Positions 1 to 11,694 of a DNA stretch of 64,000 nt are shown piece by piece. Position 1 is the stretch's first letter. Each line of letters opens with the position of its first letter. Source of the stretch: Diorhabda sublineata (lineage: Eukaryota > Arthropoda > Insecta > Coleoptera > Chrysomelidae); assembly GCF_026230105.1 (NCBI RefSeq), contig NC_079480.1, forward strand, positions 12,194,488-12,258,487, written 5' to 3'. A program made the position numbers and the translations under genes. Below the pieces are notes generated by a model that saw nothing but the letters and a program-made list of their open reading frames with translations, ran no database searches and was not told the DNA's origin.

Positions 1-690
1 GCCTGCCAATGGACTACACATCAAACCAAAGATCTTGGATGAAATCCGACATTTTTGGCAAATGGTTAACGGACCTAGACAAGGAGATGCGAAGAAAAAA
101 AATTATCATGTTTATAGACAATTGTACAGCACATGAAGATCTTCCCAAACTCAAAAACATAAAAATTGAGTTCCTACCTCCTAACACCACATCCAAACTA
201 CAGCTTCTTGATCAAGGTATAATAAAAAACTTTCCTTTACAGGAAAGAAGTGGTGCGCCAGTTTCTCCTTGACATCGACGAGAAAAATCCCACAAAAATT
301 AACTTGCTTGATGTCATGTAGATGGCTTCGTAGCCGTGGACAAATGTGACAGAAAAAACCATTGAGAATGGTTCCAAGAAATGCGGGTTAAAACGGAAAT
401 ATCAAGATCGTGAAGGAACAGTTGAAGAGGATGGTATTGCTGTGGATGCACCACTTAATGTAGATGAAACTCCTGCACGATGGAGCGAAATTACAAAAAG
501 CTCACTTTCAAGGAATTTTGAAGTTTTGACGATGATCTAGCGGAGAGTTAAACGATGCAGACATCATCCTATCCGTTTCCACAGACGCAGAAGATGACAG
601 CGAGGACAATGTGGACAGCTAGGACGAGGAACCGGATTCAGAACCCACACTTCGTGATGCTCGATGTGCTATTAGATCTTGCGGAAATTC
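1..690 (+). pseudogene. Tigger/pogo-type DDE transposase, decayed 3' part
   Basis: This is the C-terminal half of a Tigger-like (pogo/Tc1-mariner superfamily) transposase. The frame opened at position 9 carries the second catalytic region, FIDNCTAH, then PPNTTSKLQLLDQGII, the LDQG block that holds the third catalytic Asp. About position 240 the reading shifts frame and continues as RKEVVRQFLLDIDEK until a TAG near 320. It shifts again at 346 into VTEKTIENGSKKCG, which matches the usual downstream Tigger region. The tail to about 690 is acidic but broken by stops. The first catalytic Asp and the N-terminal CENP-B-like domain lie before the window. At least two frameshifts and a stop make it non-functional. 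The family call rests on motif recognition. Confidence 0.85.
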
Positions 691-699
691 TTGCAGAAG

Positions 700-1560
700 A
701 AAACTGTAATGAGTGATCGGGCTATATCGAAATCCTCGATAATTCGAAGTTTTTCCATTCACCCTGAGCTTCGAAACTTTTGTAGCGGATTTGCATAAGT
801 TAAAATTATTTATGTTCGTTTATGTAAAAATACGAATAAACGTTTTTCGTCAATAATTTTTATTTCCATTTTTTGGCAATTGATCCCTTTGATATTTCAA
901 CGCGTCAGTTGTTTTTTTCGAATCCAGCAATGACAAGCTTTAGGTTCTTGGGATCAGAGAAATATACAATCCAACTAACATATTATATCGAAATTTATCT
1001 GGTTAAGTCTGTGTGAGATAAATTTTTTTTTGCTTAACGCATTATACTCGTTTTGAATTTTATATCACTGACGACATCTGTGTGACAATAGCCACATTTA
1101 GCACCCATTCACAGGGACCTGTGTTAGCGTGCAGAACTACATGCGATTGTTTGCATAATCGGGGATTACCGATTAAGTACCTGCAGCAAATGAATCGGTT
1201 TTTTTAAACGAGCGTGAATCCATTTTTTTCGATTTTCGGGTTTTGTAGTCTAAACATCAGAATACATCAATTTTTGTTAAAATGGCGATTTTATCACGAG
1301 TGGAAATGGGTTAAACATTTTAATTTTTTGGTTTATTTTAATAGAGCGCAAGTCCAAAAGGGTTTTTTTGAAGGGGTAAGTCCAAAATCGTGTATAGTAC
1401 AAGAAACAAAAGGAAAAAATAAAGATAAGGATAAAATGTTCTTTCAGATTAGTAGAGCCATATAACTAAATTATGGATAAAGATAAAAGTGTAAAATTTT
1501 GAGTCCTGTTGTAAATTGAATTTGTTTACATTTTGACGTTTTTTTTAAAATATTTTGATA
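700..1560. other. Non-coding stretch
   Basis: No open frame in this stretch resembles a known protein. The stretch just after the Tigger relic may include its 3' untranslated end, but no inverted terminus could be paired because the 5' end is outside the window. Confidence 0.5.
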
Positions 1561-1563
1561 TAA

Positions 1564-2362
1564 CCCTGCTGTGCACACACCAGTATTTCATACCGTTATA
1601 GGTTCCATTTTTTGCCGCCATTATCGCTGTGGGCGGATTTGGGTTTTGGGGTACCCTGACATTTTCCGTCACCTCCCGGCAAGCGTGTTGGCCACACCAG
1701 CGATAGAGGGATACGCTTCGTATAGTGGTGAGTTTCCTTTTTCTATAACCTTGACGGTATGGGATACACATAATATATTAAGATTTGATTTTTTGAAAAG
1801 CATAGCATTGTCTCTGGCCTATGACTTTCTCAAAAAGAGAAGTTACTAATTCCCAATATACCCAGCGAATTGACTACTATGATGCCTGCATTAGTGAAGA
1901 AACATTGCTTTTAGATTCCTCAATTTTGTATATAGTCTAGGGTATATTCTTTTACTACTGTGAGAAAATTGATTTGTAGAATATGTAGGTAGCTGGTTAG
2001 AAAATAAACTTTTCTTATTTAGGTATGACTACTTATTGATAATGTTTTACACTAAGATAATTGTATGTTTGTATTATTTTCCATAATTACATGACATATA
2101 TGTACCAACTAACTTTTATACTGCGGTTTGTTATAAGAGAATTAGTACTTTGTGATATTGGGAAAATGTAGGTAACTGATTAGAGAATAATTTTTTTTTA
2201 TTATGTAGGTATGACTATACTAATTGATACTTTTTTACGCAAAAAAATGTCTATGTTTATTTTTATGCCTAACTTACCCTTCTACATTTCTGAAAGCAAA
2301 TACAATCATAAAAAGGGCGAGTGCAAGAGAAATTTGCGGAAAAAACACGAAAAACAGCAGGG
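1564..2362. mobile_element. Candidate TTAA-bounded element with CCCTGCTGT ends
   Basis: The left edge reads CCCTGCTGT after ATAA (a one-base change from TTAA). The right edge reads the reverse complement, ACAGCAGGG, followed by a perfect TTAA at 2363-2366. A CCC start and a TTAA target are typical of piggyBac-type elements. Only nine terminal bases match, and no transposase coding is visible inside. The interior holds a degenerate duplication: segments starting about 1984 and 2166 share TGTAGGTA, TTAG, AATAA and a downstream TAGGTATGACTA block, about 182 bp apart. This is a proposal from end structure only. Confidence 0.4.
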
Positions 2363-2523
2363 TTAAACAAATTTTTTTTAGTTTTCCGAAAGATTACTTT
2401 CTTGGAATTACGCCCGTTAAAAAAACCGATTTAAATATGAGACCTATATATAAGGCCATAAATAAATCAGGCTCCATAAAAGGACACTTCCTGACATAGT
2501 AACTGCGCTTTTAATACGCAGGT

Positions 2524-2724
2524 CCTGAGTTATACATCGGGGACAACTGTAAAGAAGGATCACTTGGATTAGATCTTTTCTTGCCGAAGGTTTGAAAAGG
2601 TTTACTCAAGGCAGCGAAAATACACACACATTAAGACGTCCAGACCAAGAAGACAAAAGTATATAGCTAACAGGCTAACTCTTAATAAAAAGATAAGACT
2701 TCCCAGAAAACTCAGGGGAGCGGA
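2524..2724 (+). repeat. Short copy of the CA-bearing dispersed repeat
   Basis: This 200-bp stretch is homologous to both sides of the giant AC tract at 20 kb. It shares GAGTTATACATCGG, then TTTTCTTGCCGAAG and GGTTTAC, a short ACACACACA run, then GTCCAGACCAAGAAGAC, AACTCTTAATAAAAAG and CTCAGGGGAGCGGA in the same order. The AC run here is only about five units long. It shows that the dinucleotide tract belongs to a dispersed repeat and was short in at least one family member. Confidence 0.85.
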
Positions 2725-2739
2725 AAGACTTAACGCGCG

Positions 2740-4730
2740 AAACTGTAACGCGAATTAGGATGAGGAACTGTCGCAATGACAGGGAGTATTGGAATGTTCT
2801 TCGCACCCATTCGCGGATTTTTCCGAACACAGGTGTGTCAAAAATCAGATTAGTTGACGAAGATTGATCGACAGAAATTCTTGAGCGCGTTATATTAAGG
2901 TAGGGTGAGTTAAATCACATGCTAAAAAGTATATATTTCACTGATCTGATAGAATGACTTAAAGAGAGGGGAGAGGGGAGAGCTTAGACTATATTTTATA
3001 TTTTAAGTATAAGTTACAATGATCTATAGAAAAATATTTCAACATATATTACAACTCTAGAGATGTATATACGTAGCGTACTCATGCATATTATGACGAT
3101 TATAATTTATACAACTTCGTGAATCTTTATATCTCAGAAACGGTGACTCACAGAAAAAAAGTATCAATACGTTTTTTCTAGATAATTTTATGATCTACAA
3201 TTTTTGCCTAAGGTATTTTTATGATAAAACTTAACGTTTTGTTAAAAACTCATTTTTTTTTACTGTGAGCTTGAATAAATTTTTATTCATACACGAGAAC
3301 TTTCAAATTTCATTTTTAATTATATTTTGAACAATTTTACTAATTTCTAGCTTGGTGGGAATTTATGTAACTTTGAATGTCTAAATTGACCGAACTACTA
3401 TTACAGATAGAAGGGACCTACAGTTTAATGAAGGATCCTTTATTGATAGGCTGAATACTATATATAATGTACAAATATTCCTTTACTAGAAGTTCAGCCC
3501 TTTCAATTTTTAGGGGATATATATCTACCAAGCTAATTTCAAAAAATAAATTATATAGTAAAGAGATAATACCCGTATTTACCATCAGGTCGAGTCACTT
3601 GAGACAAAACTTTGTATTTTGTAAAATATTCGACAACGCCGCCGCTCAGATATATCACCTGGAATCGCGCCGGTCGGGCTTCTAACAGGTGTTTGCTTGA
3701 ATTTAGTAACGGTTCAGACCTCGTTTGGAGAAGATACGTACTTTTTTGTGGATATTTCAACAACGTATAGAAATATAGAGAATTACAATTGTAAGCTGCA
3801 GGAAGAGATACAAGCACATCATTTTGGTAGTTCACAAAACCAAGTATCCCTGAAAGGGAAAATATTCATCCAAGTAAAATCAAAGAAGGGGTCTAGGTTC
3901 CAGTAAAAATTTACAGTTTGAGAAACGGATATATTTACTTTGAAAAAGTAAAGTAGAGGAATAGGGAGAAGTGAAAATAGTTTTCTTGAAGTCTATTCAT
4001 GATACCGGAAAAACATTTAAATTGGTCAAAAACAATGTATCTTATGAACAATACGAAAGCTTACTAAGAATTGTTTTCGAACTTAAAAAAGTAATTAAGG
4101 GTAAAAGGGTATATTACCATTTCCCTATTCCTTTAGAAATATTTGAAAAATAAAATAAAAGCTAATTTTTTTGATCTCAGTTAAAGCGTGCCTGTTTTTT
4201 TCAAGTTTTGAAGTCTAATTATTATAAAAAAAGAAAGTTTTATTATTAAAGTTTATAAATTAATTATATAAATATAACTACGTTACTGTTCCTACAAGTT
4301 TTGTTACTTTTATGTTCTCAATTTTGAGAGTATAGTCAAATTTTTTGAAAAAAGCTAGTACTTAATCATTTATTTTATGTCATTTATATACTACTTTTAT
4401 TTAAGAACAACAACTTAGTTATATTATTATAATTTCATTCAACTCAAATAATTTGAGGTGAAAAATTATTTCATAAAACATACAAAGTAACAATAAACAA
4501 TACTGTGATTTTGCATGTGAAATATGAGAACAAAGACTTATTTAATATAGATTAAAAAGAAAAATGAAATATCTTTGTTGTTTAACTACTAGCAAATATA
4601 TTATGATATCAAAGTTGTTATTTTTTTGTCCCCAGATCTAGTAAATCCTCTAAAAATCTGAAAATAAAAATCGCAGCCAAACGCAACATTGCATTCTTTG
4701 TTATCCACATAACATGAATACCTTTACGTT
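2740..4730. other. No recognisable gene; short open frames only
   Basis: Open frames of 60-94 codons occur (3551-3835 minus, 3697-3906 plus, 3971-4153 plus), but none resembles a known family. Two of them overlap on opposite strands, as expected by chance. The plus-strand frames at 3697 and 3971 are lysine-rich and could be remnants of a transposon protein; that is a guess. Confidence 0.4.
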
Positions 4731-4734
4731 TATA

Positions 4735-6119
4735 TTAACCCTATAGTGCGCTATTTTTTCTAGTGAACTGAAAAATATATTTTCTGGTGCTTTGGCGGGC
4801 GATTTAACTACCAAAAAGAGTAAAAAAATTATAGACTTATAAAAAAAGTGTATTTAAAAAAAAATAAATTGTACCAGATATGACACATACTCAGTATCGT
4901 GGAACTACTGGAAGCAATTATTCTTTTTATTGAGACAAAAATGAGATCTGCATTTGGAACATTGTATATAAGTAAAAAAAGTACATTTGAGAAACTCGAA
5001 TCTCTGCCTTCCGTTTCTGTACAATGGCCAATGTGATTTGCCATCCAGCCTTACATCTTTTGGAGCAACGTGGGATATTATTGTTAACCTTTTATTTTTT
5101 TACTGTATTTCTTTTTCAAGATCCGATGGCCTACCCCTTTTCACTATATGGTTAAAAGTGACATTATACAAATAATATGCAATCTCAGACCTAAAATCTG
5201 TAAGTTTCATATACTTTCGTGCAAGGAATCTTCAGTGAAGCAACCAAGAATTTACAGCTGCCATGTCAAGATGGTAGAACACCTCATATACCACTTTTTA
5301 GATTTTATTTTGATTTTGTAACGACGCACCCCATATGGAGGTTATAGTCTTGAACTACACTGAGACCAAACTTTGCTTTTCTGTCATATCGATCAATTTT
5401 TCCTTTTGGTAACTCTCCAGAATAAGTTGATAGCAAACAAACACTTTTATTATCTTTCCAGGAAACGGATAATATTTCCATACCTTCAAGATCACAAACA
5501 TATTCAACAGATATCCCACGGTCTATGTTTTTTGCAGTTTGGAATACAATTAAGTCTAATACTACCTAGCGAGATAGTGTAGTAAAGGCAGAGACGTGTA
5601 GTAGTTGTGAAATTAGATTATAAATATAATAAATAAAAATATAAATATAATAAATAAAAATATGAATAAAGTTCTATGCTTGTGGGACAATTTTGGTTAA
5701 CTTAACGACCACGTTGGCACTTGCACCTAGATCAGGTTCTTCTAAACGGCGATGATTTTTGTCATTTTGTGTACCAGTATAAATTTCAAAGTTATATGAA
5801 TATCTACTAGCTCCACATAAAATAAAAAGTTTGTAGCCCCATTTTAGCAGGCATATATTGTTTCATATAATCATGTTCATCCATTGAAAGTTTTCTTCTA
5901 ATGTAATGCTTTGAAATTTTTTAATCAGTTGGTCAATGACAGGGCATAATTTATGTAGGTGATCTAGTTCTGTATTATTTTGATCAAAATTGTCATTGAA
6001 ATGCATGCATTTTTTTATGAACTCGAATCGTTTTAACGAGTTTATATGGGTCAGACTCAAATTAGGTTATATAATAGAATGGTGTATCAGATTTGCAAAA
6101 ATGCACACTATAGGGTTAA
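4735..6119 (-). mobile_element. piggyBac element, internally deleted, ends and TTAA duplication intact
   Basis: Both boundaries are visible. TTAA (4735-4738) is followed by CCCTATAGTGCGC, and the far end is the reverse complement of CCCTATAGTGTGC followed by TTAA (6116-6119). The TTAA target duplication and CCC-starting inverted ends are diagnostic for piggyBac. The 1,377-bp interior is too short for a full element (about 2.4 kb). The transposase relic on the minus strand begins almost at the 5' terminus, so the 5' untranslated region and N-terminal coding are deleted. The host could still be cleaved in trans by a related transposase if the ends match; this is inference. Confidence 0.93.
4895..6060 (-). 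pseudogene. piggyBac transposase relic
   Basis: Read on the minus strand, recognisable blocks occur in family order: KRFEFIKKCMHFNDN and HLHKLCPVIDQLIKKFQ; a SMDEHDYMKQYMP block (first catalytic Asp region, reached by frameshift); KLFILCGASRYSYNFEIYTG; VSWKDNKSVCLLSTYSG then RYDRKAKFGLSVVQDYN; a frameshifted HLDMAAVNSW; and the Cys-rich C-terminus near 4900-5000 with KSHWPLYRNGRQR, IQCSKCRSHFCLNK and NNCFQ. Several frameshifts and stops break it, and part of the middle (the FDNYFTS region) is replaced near 5600-5680 by an A/T-rich repeat. Non-functional. Confidence 0.9.
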
Positions 6120-6898
6120 ACATAATTAATTTTTTCAAAAAATCTAGATTTATTATCATGATTTTTTGTAACGGATTTTACAATGACCCTAGTATCACTT
6201 TATATCGAGTGTTCTACTCCATATTAATAATTTAGATTTGAATAAAATATTATAAGCCTTTGATAATTATATTTTTGTTTGCTATTGAGTACTACCAGGA
6301 TCTATTCATCCCGATATACATTACTGCTAGGATTAAGTAAACCTGATTATTTTTGTCTAATAAGTTTTGTAAAAATTTCATAATTTTGGAATACTTTTAT
6401 TTATGCTTAGTGACATATATACCAAATGTTATAAAGTCCTAAGGTTAAAATCTAAAAGTCATATTGAAAAAATTAAAATGAGATTTTCACAACAATGAAA
6501 ACTCGCTTATAAAAAAAAACTAGAGAAGAAACTGGTGAGATTAATACATATTTAGACAAATATTTTCAAATTTCAACACAAAAAAAAGATATGATGAATG
6601 CGAATTGAAATTTTCAAGAGCTCAACAGTTTCTTAAACATATTTTAAATTCCTACATCAATAACAATTAAAATGGTGCAGAACAATAGAAAATGTTTCTT
6701 CCAACACCTCCCAAAACAAAATTTTGACAAAAATTGTATAAATATAAAAAAGTTAGCCTGTTTGGCATTTACCAGTCTTACACCACTTTGGCAGAATATT
6801 TTTTGCTACTACCAATGATAATAATGTATACCAAAAATTGTTTTGGAATATTTCAAGTTTCACATGAAAAACTCCTGCGTGGAGTGGGATAACGTGAG
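6120..6898. other. AT-rich stretch downstream of GOLGA7
   Basis: No coding signal. It lies 3' of the minus-strand GOLGA7 stop codon, so part of it is presumably 3' untranslated region. A minus-strand AATAAA (TTTATT at 6396-6401) is one possible polyadenylation signal, but such hexamers are common by chance here. Confidence 0.4.
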
Positions 6899-8897
6899 TC
6901 ATGCATTAGGCGGACGATCTAGACAGCTGATTTCAAGTACTCTTAATCCTCTTAAGCTTGGATCAGTCAATTTAAGTCCTCTAGGTTCATATACTCTTTC
7001 ATTTTGTTCAGCTATATATTTAGATACCTTCTTCAAACACTAAAAAATAAATAAAATCATTATTAAAAGAAAAATCTTGATTAGGCATCGGATAGGGTTA
7101 AATTACTTCACACCACAAGTAATTGATACTAGCGGAAAATGCTGCAATGGACAAAAAAGAGAAAAAATGAGTAAGACATTGTAAAACAGTTGCAACACAA
7201 GATAAATTACCTTTTCATAATGTGTTTCTTTACAAATATATATTAAATATGCAGTTAAACATGCTAGACATCCTTCACAATATGTAGAGCAAGTAGCCTT
7301 TTCAGCTTCAGCAAAAAAAGCATTCAGTCTGTTTACTGTGGTCTCAAATGCTTGCCTCTCCAGCTAGAAAAAAACATTTATTAACAAAAAAGAATATTAA
7401 ACAAATTATCTTTTTCCTGCATTTTAGAAAAAAATTGTAAGAGAGGCAGGAAAAAGAGGGTTGGAAACAAATCAGAAAAAGACGAATCATACGAAAATTG
7501 AAAGAAAGAGGAAAGTTCACAAACAAGAAACAGTAAAGATAAACGACCTCATCTTCAAGTAGTCAACACCTTCAAGTATTTAGGAACAATGATAAGCAAC
7601 AAAAATAACACAAAAAAAGAGACCAGTATATAATAAGTATAAAGGACTTATGAACTATGAAATTAAGAATATATTTGAAAATAAGGATATAGTAAATACA
7701 ACTACAGCACAAAGAATATAATATATATTTCCTTGTATATACACATCACAAAGATAAAAATTAGTTAAGTCGACTATTTCATTATCAACAATATACTAGT
7801 ATCATGTGAAAATCCAAAGTAATTAACAGATTAATTTACATTGAATATTAAAAAAAGTTATCACCTCAATTTATTTAAGTAGAACATTAGTTTTTTACAT
7901 GCTAACTACGAAATATCTTATATTTTATCCCACCGAGAATTTTTTTCAAATACAGACCTAAGAAATAAAACTTTTTTTAAAAGCCTACATTTTGTATACT
8001 TTCAGTAGTAAATTTGTATTTAAATTAGTATTTTTAATGATTTAATGCGATTAAATAAAATTGTGAAAATTACTTTGGCAGTCAAAGTGTTGACAAAATT
8101 ATATATTACAGTTTTCAACATCCCATTATATCTATTTCAAAATTATTTTCATAATAGTCTTTATTTTCAGGTATGGCAATACTTAAAATTCCTGACAATT
8201 ACTGTTATGCACAAAAAAATATTGCTTAGTATACATTTTCCCTAAACTGTATAAAAAGGAAGGTACTCTAAGGAAAATTAAGAGATGAATAGAGACCCTT
8301 ATTTCTTCAATATTTTGATAAAGAATGTACATGTACACCTTTAAGTTTGGATAAATAGAAAATGATGATGTCAAGTCCCTTTTTGGCTCTTTCGTGGCGT
8401 ACCAATTAAGTGTTAGTGATCTACTTTAAAATGTGATCCTAAATGAATACATATAACCTCATCAATATTAATTTTGAAATTTAAGACAGAAATATGAAGT
8501 TTAACAATAATAATCACACAGAACAAATAGTAAAACAAAATGCTGCAATAAATTTTATAAGTCATAAATTATTTAAGTACCTAATCAAGCTTAGTATGGT
8601 ATTTAATAATATAAGGTAGGAGTGGTTCATTCTATACTAATCAAATTCAAACATATTTTTTTAAATTGATGCAAATTAAACTCTCCTTAGTTGGTAGAAT
8701 GGGTACAATAATAGATAGTAATATACTGGAATAAATAAAAAATAACTTACTCTTCCTTCCAGTTCTTGAGGAAATCTATTTTGAAATTTTACAAGAGTTC
8801 CTTCACTATAATCTCTTTGAATAAATACTTTCAGACATTGAGATTGTGCCATTTGTTCGGTTTCTCCAGTTCTAGCACCATTGTGGTGATTACTCAT
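6899..8897 (-). CDS. GOLGA7: Golgin subfamily A member 7 (GOLGA7/Erf4-like), complete, 3 exons
   Basis: GOLGA7 is the Erf4-type partner of the DHHC palmitoyltransferase ZDHHC9 at the Golgi and helps palmitoylate Ras-type proteins (family knowledge). Coding exons, minus strand: 8897-8751 (49 codons, from the ATG), 7363-7211 (51 codons), 7039-6899 (46 codons plus TGA). All junctions are GT/AG and phase 0: donors GTAAG at 8750 and 7210, acceptors after TTCTAG and TTTTAG. The 146-aa product is close to the roughly 137 aa of vertebrate forms. Exon 1 has KVFIQRDYSEGT and FQNRFPQELEGR; exon 2 has FFAEAEKATCSTYCEG then CLACLTAYLIY, with the Cys pair known as palmitoylation sites in the mammalian protein; exon 3 has LKKVSKYIAEQNERVYEPRG and LRGLRVLEIS. 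No break is visible. A possible 5' untranslated splice acceptor (CAAAATAG) lies just before the ATG, so a leader exon may lie upstream. Confidence 0.95.
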
Positions 8898-9068
8898 CTT
8901 TATTTGACCTATTTTGTAAAAAAAATTAATACTTAAATAATAAGAATAAATCTAATTATGACTAAAACTGTAGATCAACAAATTTTACTCGACATTTTTG
9001 ATTGTCATTGTCAATTATGTCAAACCTCAAATGTCACAACCACGCTTATTGAATTCTGTGGTGTATTA

Positions 9069-9312
9069 GTGCGTTCTACTAAGCGTTAACAACGCTTAAA
9101 ATTCTCTTTTGGGCGTTCCACATAGTGACTACCATCGTTGAGGTCACGGCGAGAACATTACCCATGACACCATAATTTAAAGCTTTCGCTTTATATTTTT
9201 TGTTTTGCCTTTCGTTAATATTTAGATCAACGCTCAAAACGTAAGTCATAAGTGGAAAGGGAAAAATCGTGGTCGTGAACGTTATTGACGTGAGTGCTTA
9301 GTGGAATGTACA
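9069..9312. mobile_element. Possible small MITE with imperfect inverted ends
   Basis: The left edge GTGCGTTCTACTAAGC and the reverse complement of the right edge, GTACATTCCACTAAGC, match with a few differences and face each other over about 245 bp. The interior repeats AACG-rich motifs. No clean target duplication was found. It sits just upstream of GOLGA7, so it could overlap that gene's promoter or leader. Confidence 0.35.
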
Positions 9313-9449
9313 CAAATATATTGCCTTGTTTGTATAGATTTCTCTATGATGAAATAACATGGATAAGTAGAAAAAACTAATTATCCTCTTAATTTTTTCT
9401 TTTTTCATATTTAGCTTTGATGTAATCACTTTTTGCCGCAATGTATGTA

Positions 9450-10313
9450 CGAGGTATATTCACAATGTAACTCAAACGCCATTTTAAATTGCTGCTTTCG
9501 AATTTCCGCAAAACTGACGATCAGTAATTCATGAAATTCATATTGAAATCTGGAATTTCGAAAACTTTTCTCACGTAAATAACCAAAATTCTTGCTTAAA
9601 AATACAAAAAACAACGGATGGACAGTGCGTTCCAGTTTTTTTCCCGCGATAATAGAGACTGTGATGATTTTCTTTCTCGAATAGTCACAGGGGATAAAAC
9701 TTGATTATCTTACACCCCAGAAACTAAACGGCAATAAATGAAATGGAGGTACGCTTCGTCATCAACGATGTTAACCCTTAGAAAATCACGGCACCTCCAG
9801 AACTCATGTGCTCCGCTTTCTGGAACAGAAAAGACATTTTGCTGATTGATTCAAGTCAAAATAAGAAGAAACCATTAAGAAATTGCAGCGAGCAATTCAA
9901 AAACACCGAGGATTACTGTCAAAAGGTGTTGTTGTTTTTCCACGATAATACCCGATTTTACACAACGAACTTGACAAAAAACTCCTACAGGCTTTTATCA
10001 TCCTTCCTATAGTCTGGAACTCGCTCATAGCGACTTACATCTCTTCTTACACATTAAATATTTCCTTGGTGGTCAGTTCTTCAACGCGAACGACGAGTTG
10101 AAAGAACATATAACCACATGGTTGAAAACACAGGCCATCTTTGAAAGTCATTTAAAAACTTGTGTCACGCTATGACGATCTCCTAAAAATTTTCGGAAAC
10201 TATGTAGAAAATTAGTTCAAAAGCTGTAGATTTTTATACAATAATATTTTTTCAGTATCTGCACATATTTTTTGTGTATAACCAAATGGAATTTACTTTG
10301 TGGTTATATCTCG
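9450..10313 (+). mobile_element. mariner element with paired ends, dead transposase
   Basis: TA dinucleotides at 9448-9449 and 10314-10315 flank inverted ends that begin CGAGGTATATTCACAA and CGAGATATAACCACAA. The 864-bp copy is shorter than the usual 1.3 kb, so the N-terminal coding is missing. Plus-strand blocks in several frames show mariner transposase: DDFLSRIVTGDKT (first catalytic Asp), LLFFHDNTRF (second), LAHSDLHLFLH (third) and FLGGQFFNANDELKEHITTW, ending NYVEN. Stops and frameshifts inactivate it. Confidence 0.88.
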
Positions 10314-10605
10314 TATATAATGAAATGGAAATACGAGGAAGTGGAAAAATATAAAGGACAAATAAATGAATATCAATATTCACGTATTTTATTCATATAA
10401 AACATCGATAAAATGTAAAATATTGTACTTATTAATAGATAACTGGTAGCGTTTGATTTTTTATTAAAAATATAAATAAGCTTAATACACATCAACTTAC
10501 AAATAGACAATAAATTTAAATAGAACGAAAGTTCTCTCCATATATGTATTTTTCAACTATTTCATAAAATCTTATCCAATTCAATATAAAATACTCAAGG
10601 AATAA

Positions 10606-10706
10606 TTAACACGTTGACTGCCGTTTTTAAACGATTTAATGTTTACATACGCGGGTGAGGTACTGTACGCAACATGTTTTGATACATACGGCAGTTAACG
10701 TGTTAA
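10606..10706. mobile_element. 101-bp TTAA MITE
   Basis: A tiny element bounded by TTAA at 10606-10609 and 10703-10706. Its ends are CACGTTGACTGCCGT and ACGGCAGTTAACGTG, inverted with one mismatch over 15 bases. TTAA targets suggest mobilisation by a piggyBac-type transposase. There is no coding capacity. The interior is more GC-rich than the surrounding DNA. Confidence 0.8.
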
Positions 10707-11690
10707 CAATAAAAATTATGTTTTGATAATAGTTTATCCAGTTCATGTAGAGAGGAAAGTATTAAAAAAATGGAAACAAAAGAAAAACACCTACAAATTT
10801 AGCATCACAAAACTATTAACTTCTTTCAGTTAACTTTAGGAAACATTTGATTTACAATATAACAAATTTAGAGAGCTGAGTGGAGAGAATTACTTTAGGA
10901 AAAATATTGAATGCAACATATTATTTATCTACAAGGATAAGCTACATGATGACATTCAAAATGCGACAGAATGTAAAGCTATTTTAATTCATATATAATA
11001 ATATAAAAACATTGATTAAACAATTGTGCCATCAAAAATAAGTGCAAATTTTGGATTACGAATACAATAACAGTTTTAATTGGTAAAAAAGACTCCTAAA
11101 ACGGTTTTGAAAAGGAAATTAGATAAAATATTTCACAGTATCGTATAACTATCTAAAAATTAGAAAATGACATTATATATCACAATTCCATAGTTTTAAT
11201 TAATTAATAAAAAATGTATAAATTCAACGACACACTAATCAAATATATTTGAATTCCTATATCTAAGCATATTTTTCCATATACCCTTATATCTATACGA
11301 ATTAGACCAGGGTTGATAATTTTTGAAACGAACAAGAAAATAGTATTAGAATGAAATCTATTGGCGAAAATGAAAAATAAATGATGTATGGAAGTGGAAG
11401 TGGAAGGGGATGAATTTTTAAGGGTAAAAAACGATTTAACTTGATATGAGGTAAAACTATGAAAAAAAGTTACAAAAATGTAAGTAATAACATACTCTAC
11501 AACGTATTCAAAGTTTTTTTACACACCCTCAATATTTATCTGAAATTTTCTAATAACTTATTTTAATCATTTGAAAAAATTTTATACGATATTCACTGAA
11601 GAAAACTTACCTTTGGCTTCCTAACACTGTTTTTTCTTTCAAAATACTCATTTTTACTTTATTTTTATTTTCAAATGAACATTCTCTCGT
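10707..11690. other. AT-rich non-coding stretch
   Basis: I see no coding signal, paired inverted ends or tandem structure. Confidence 0.5.
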
Positions 11691-11694
11691 ATCA

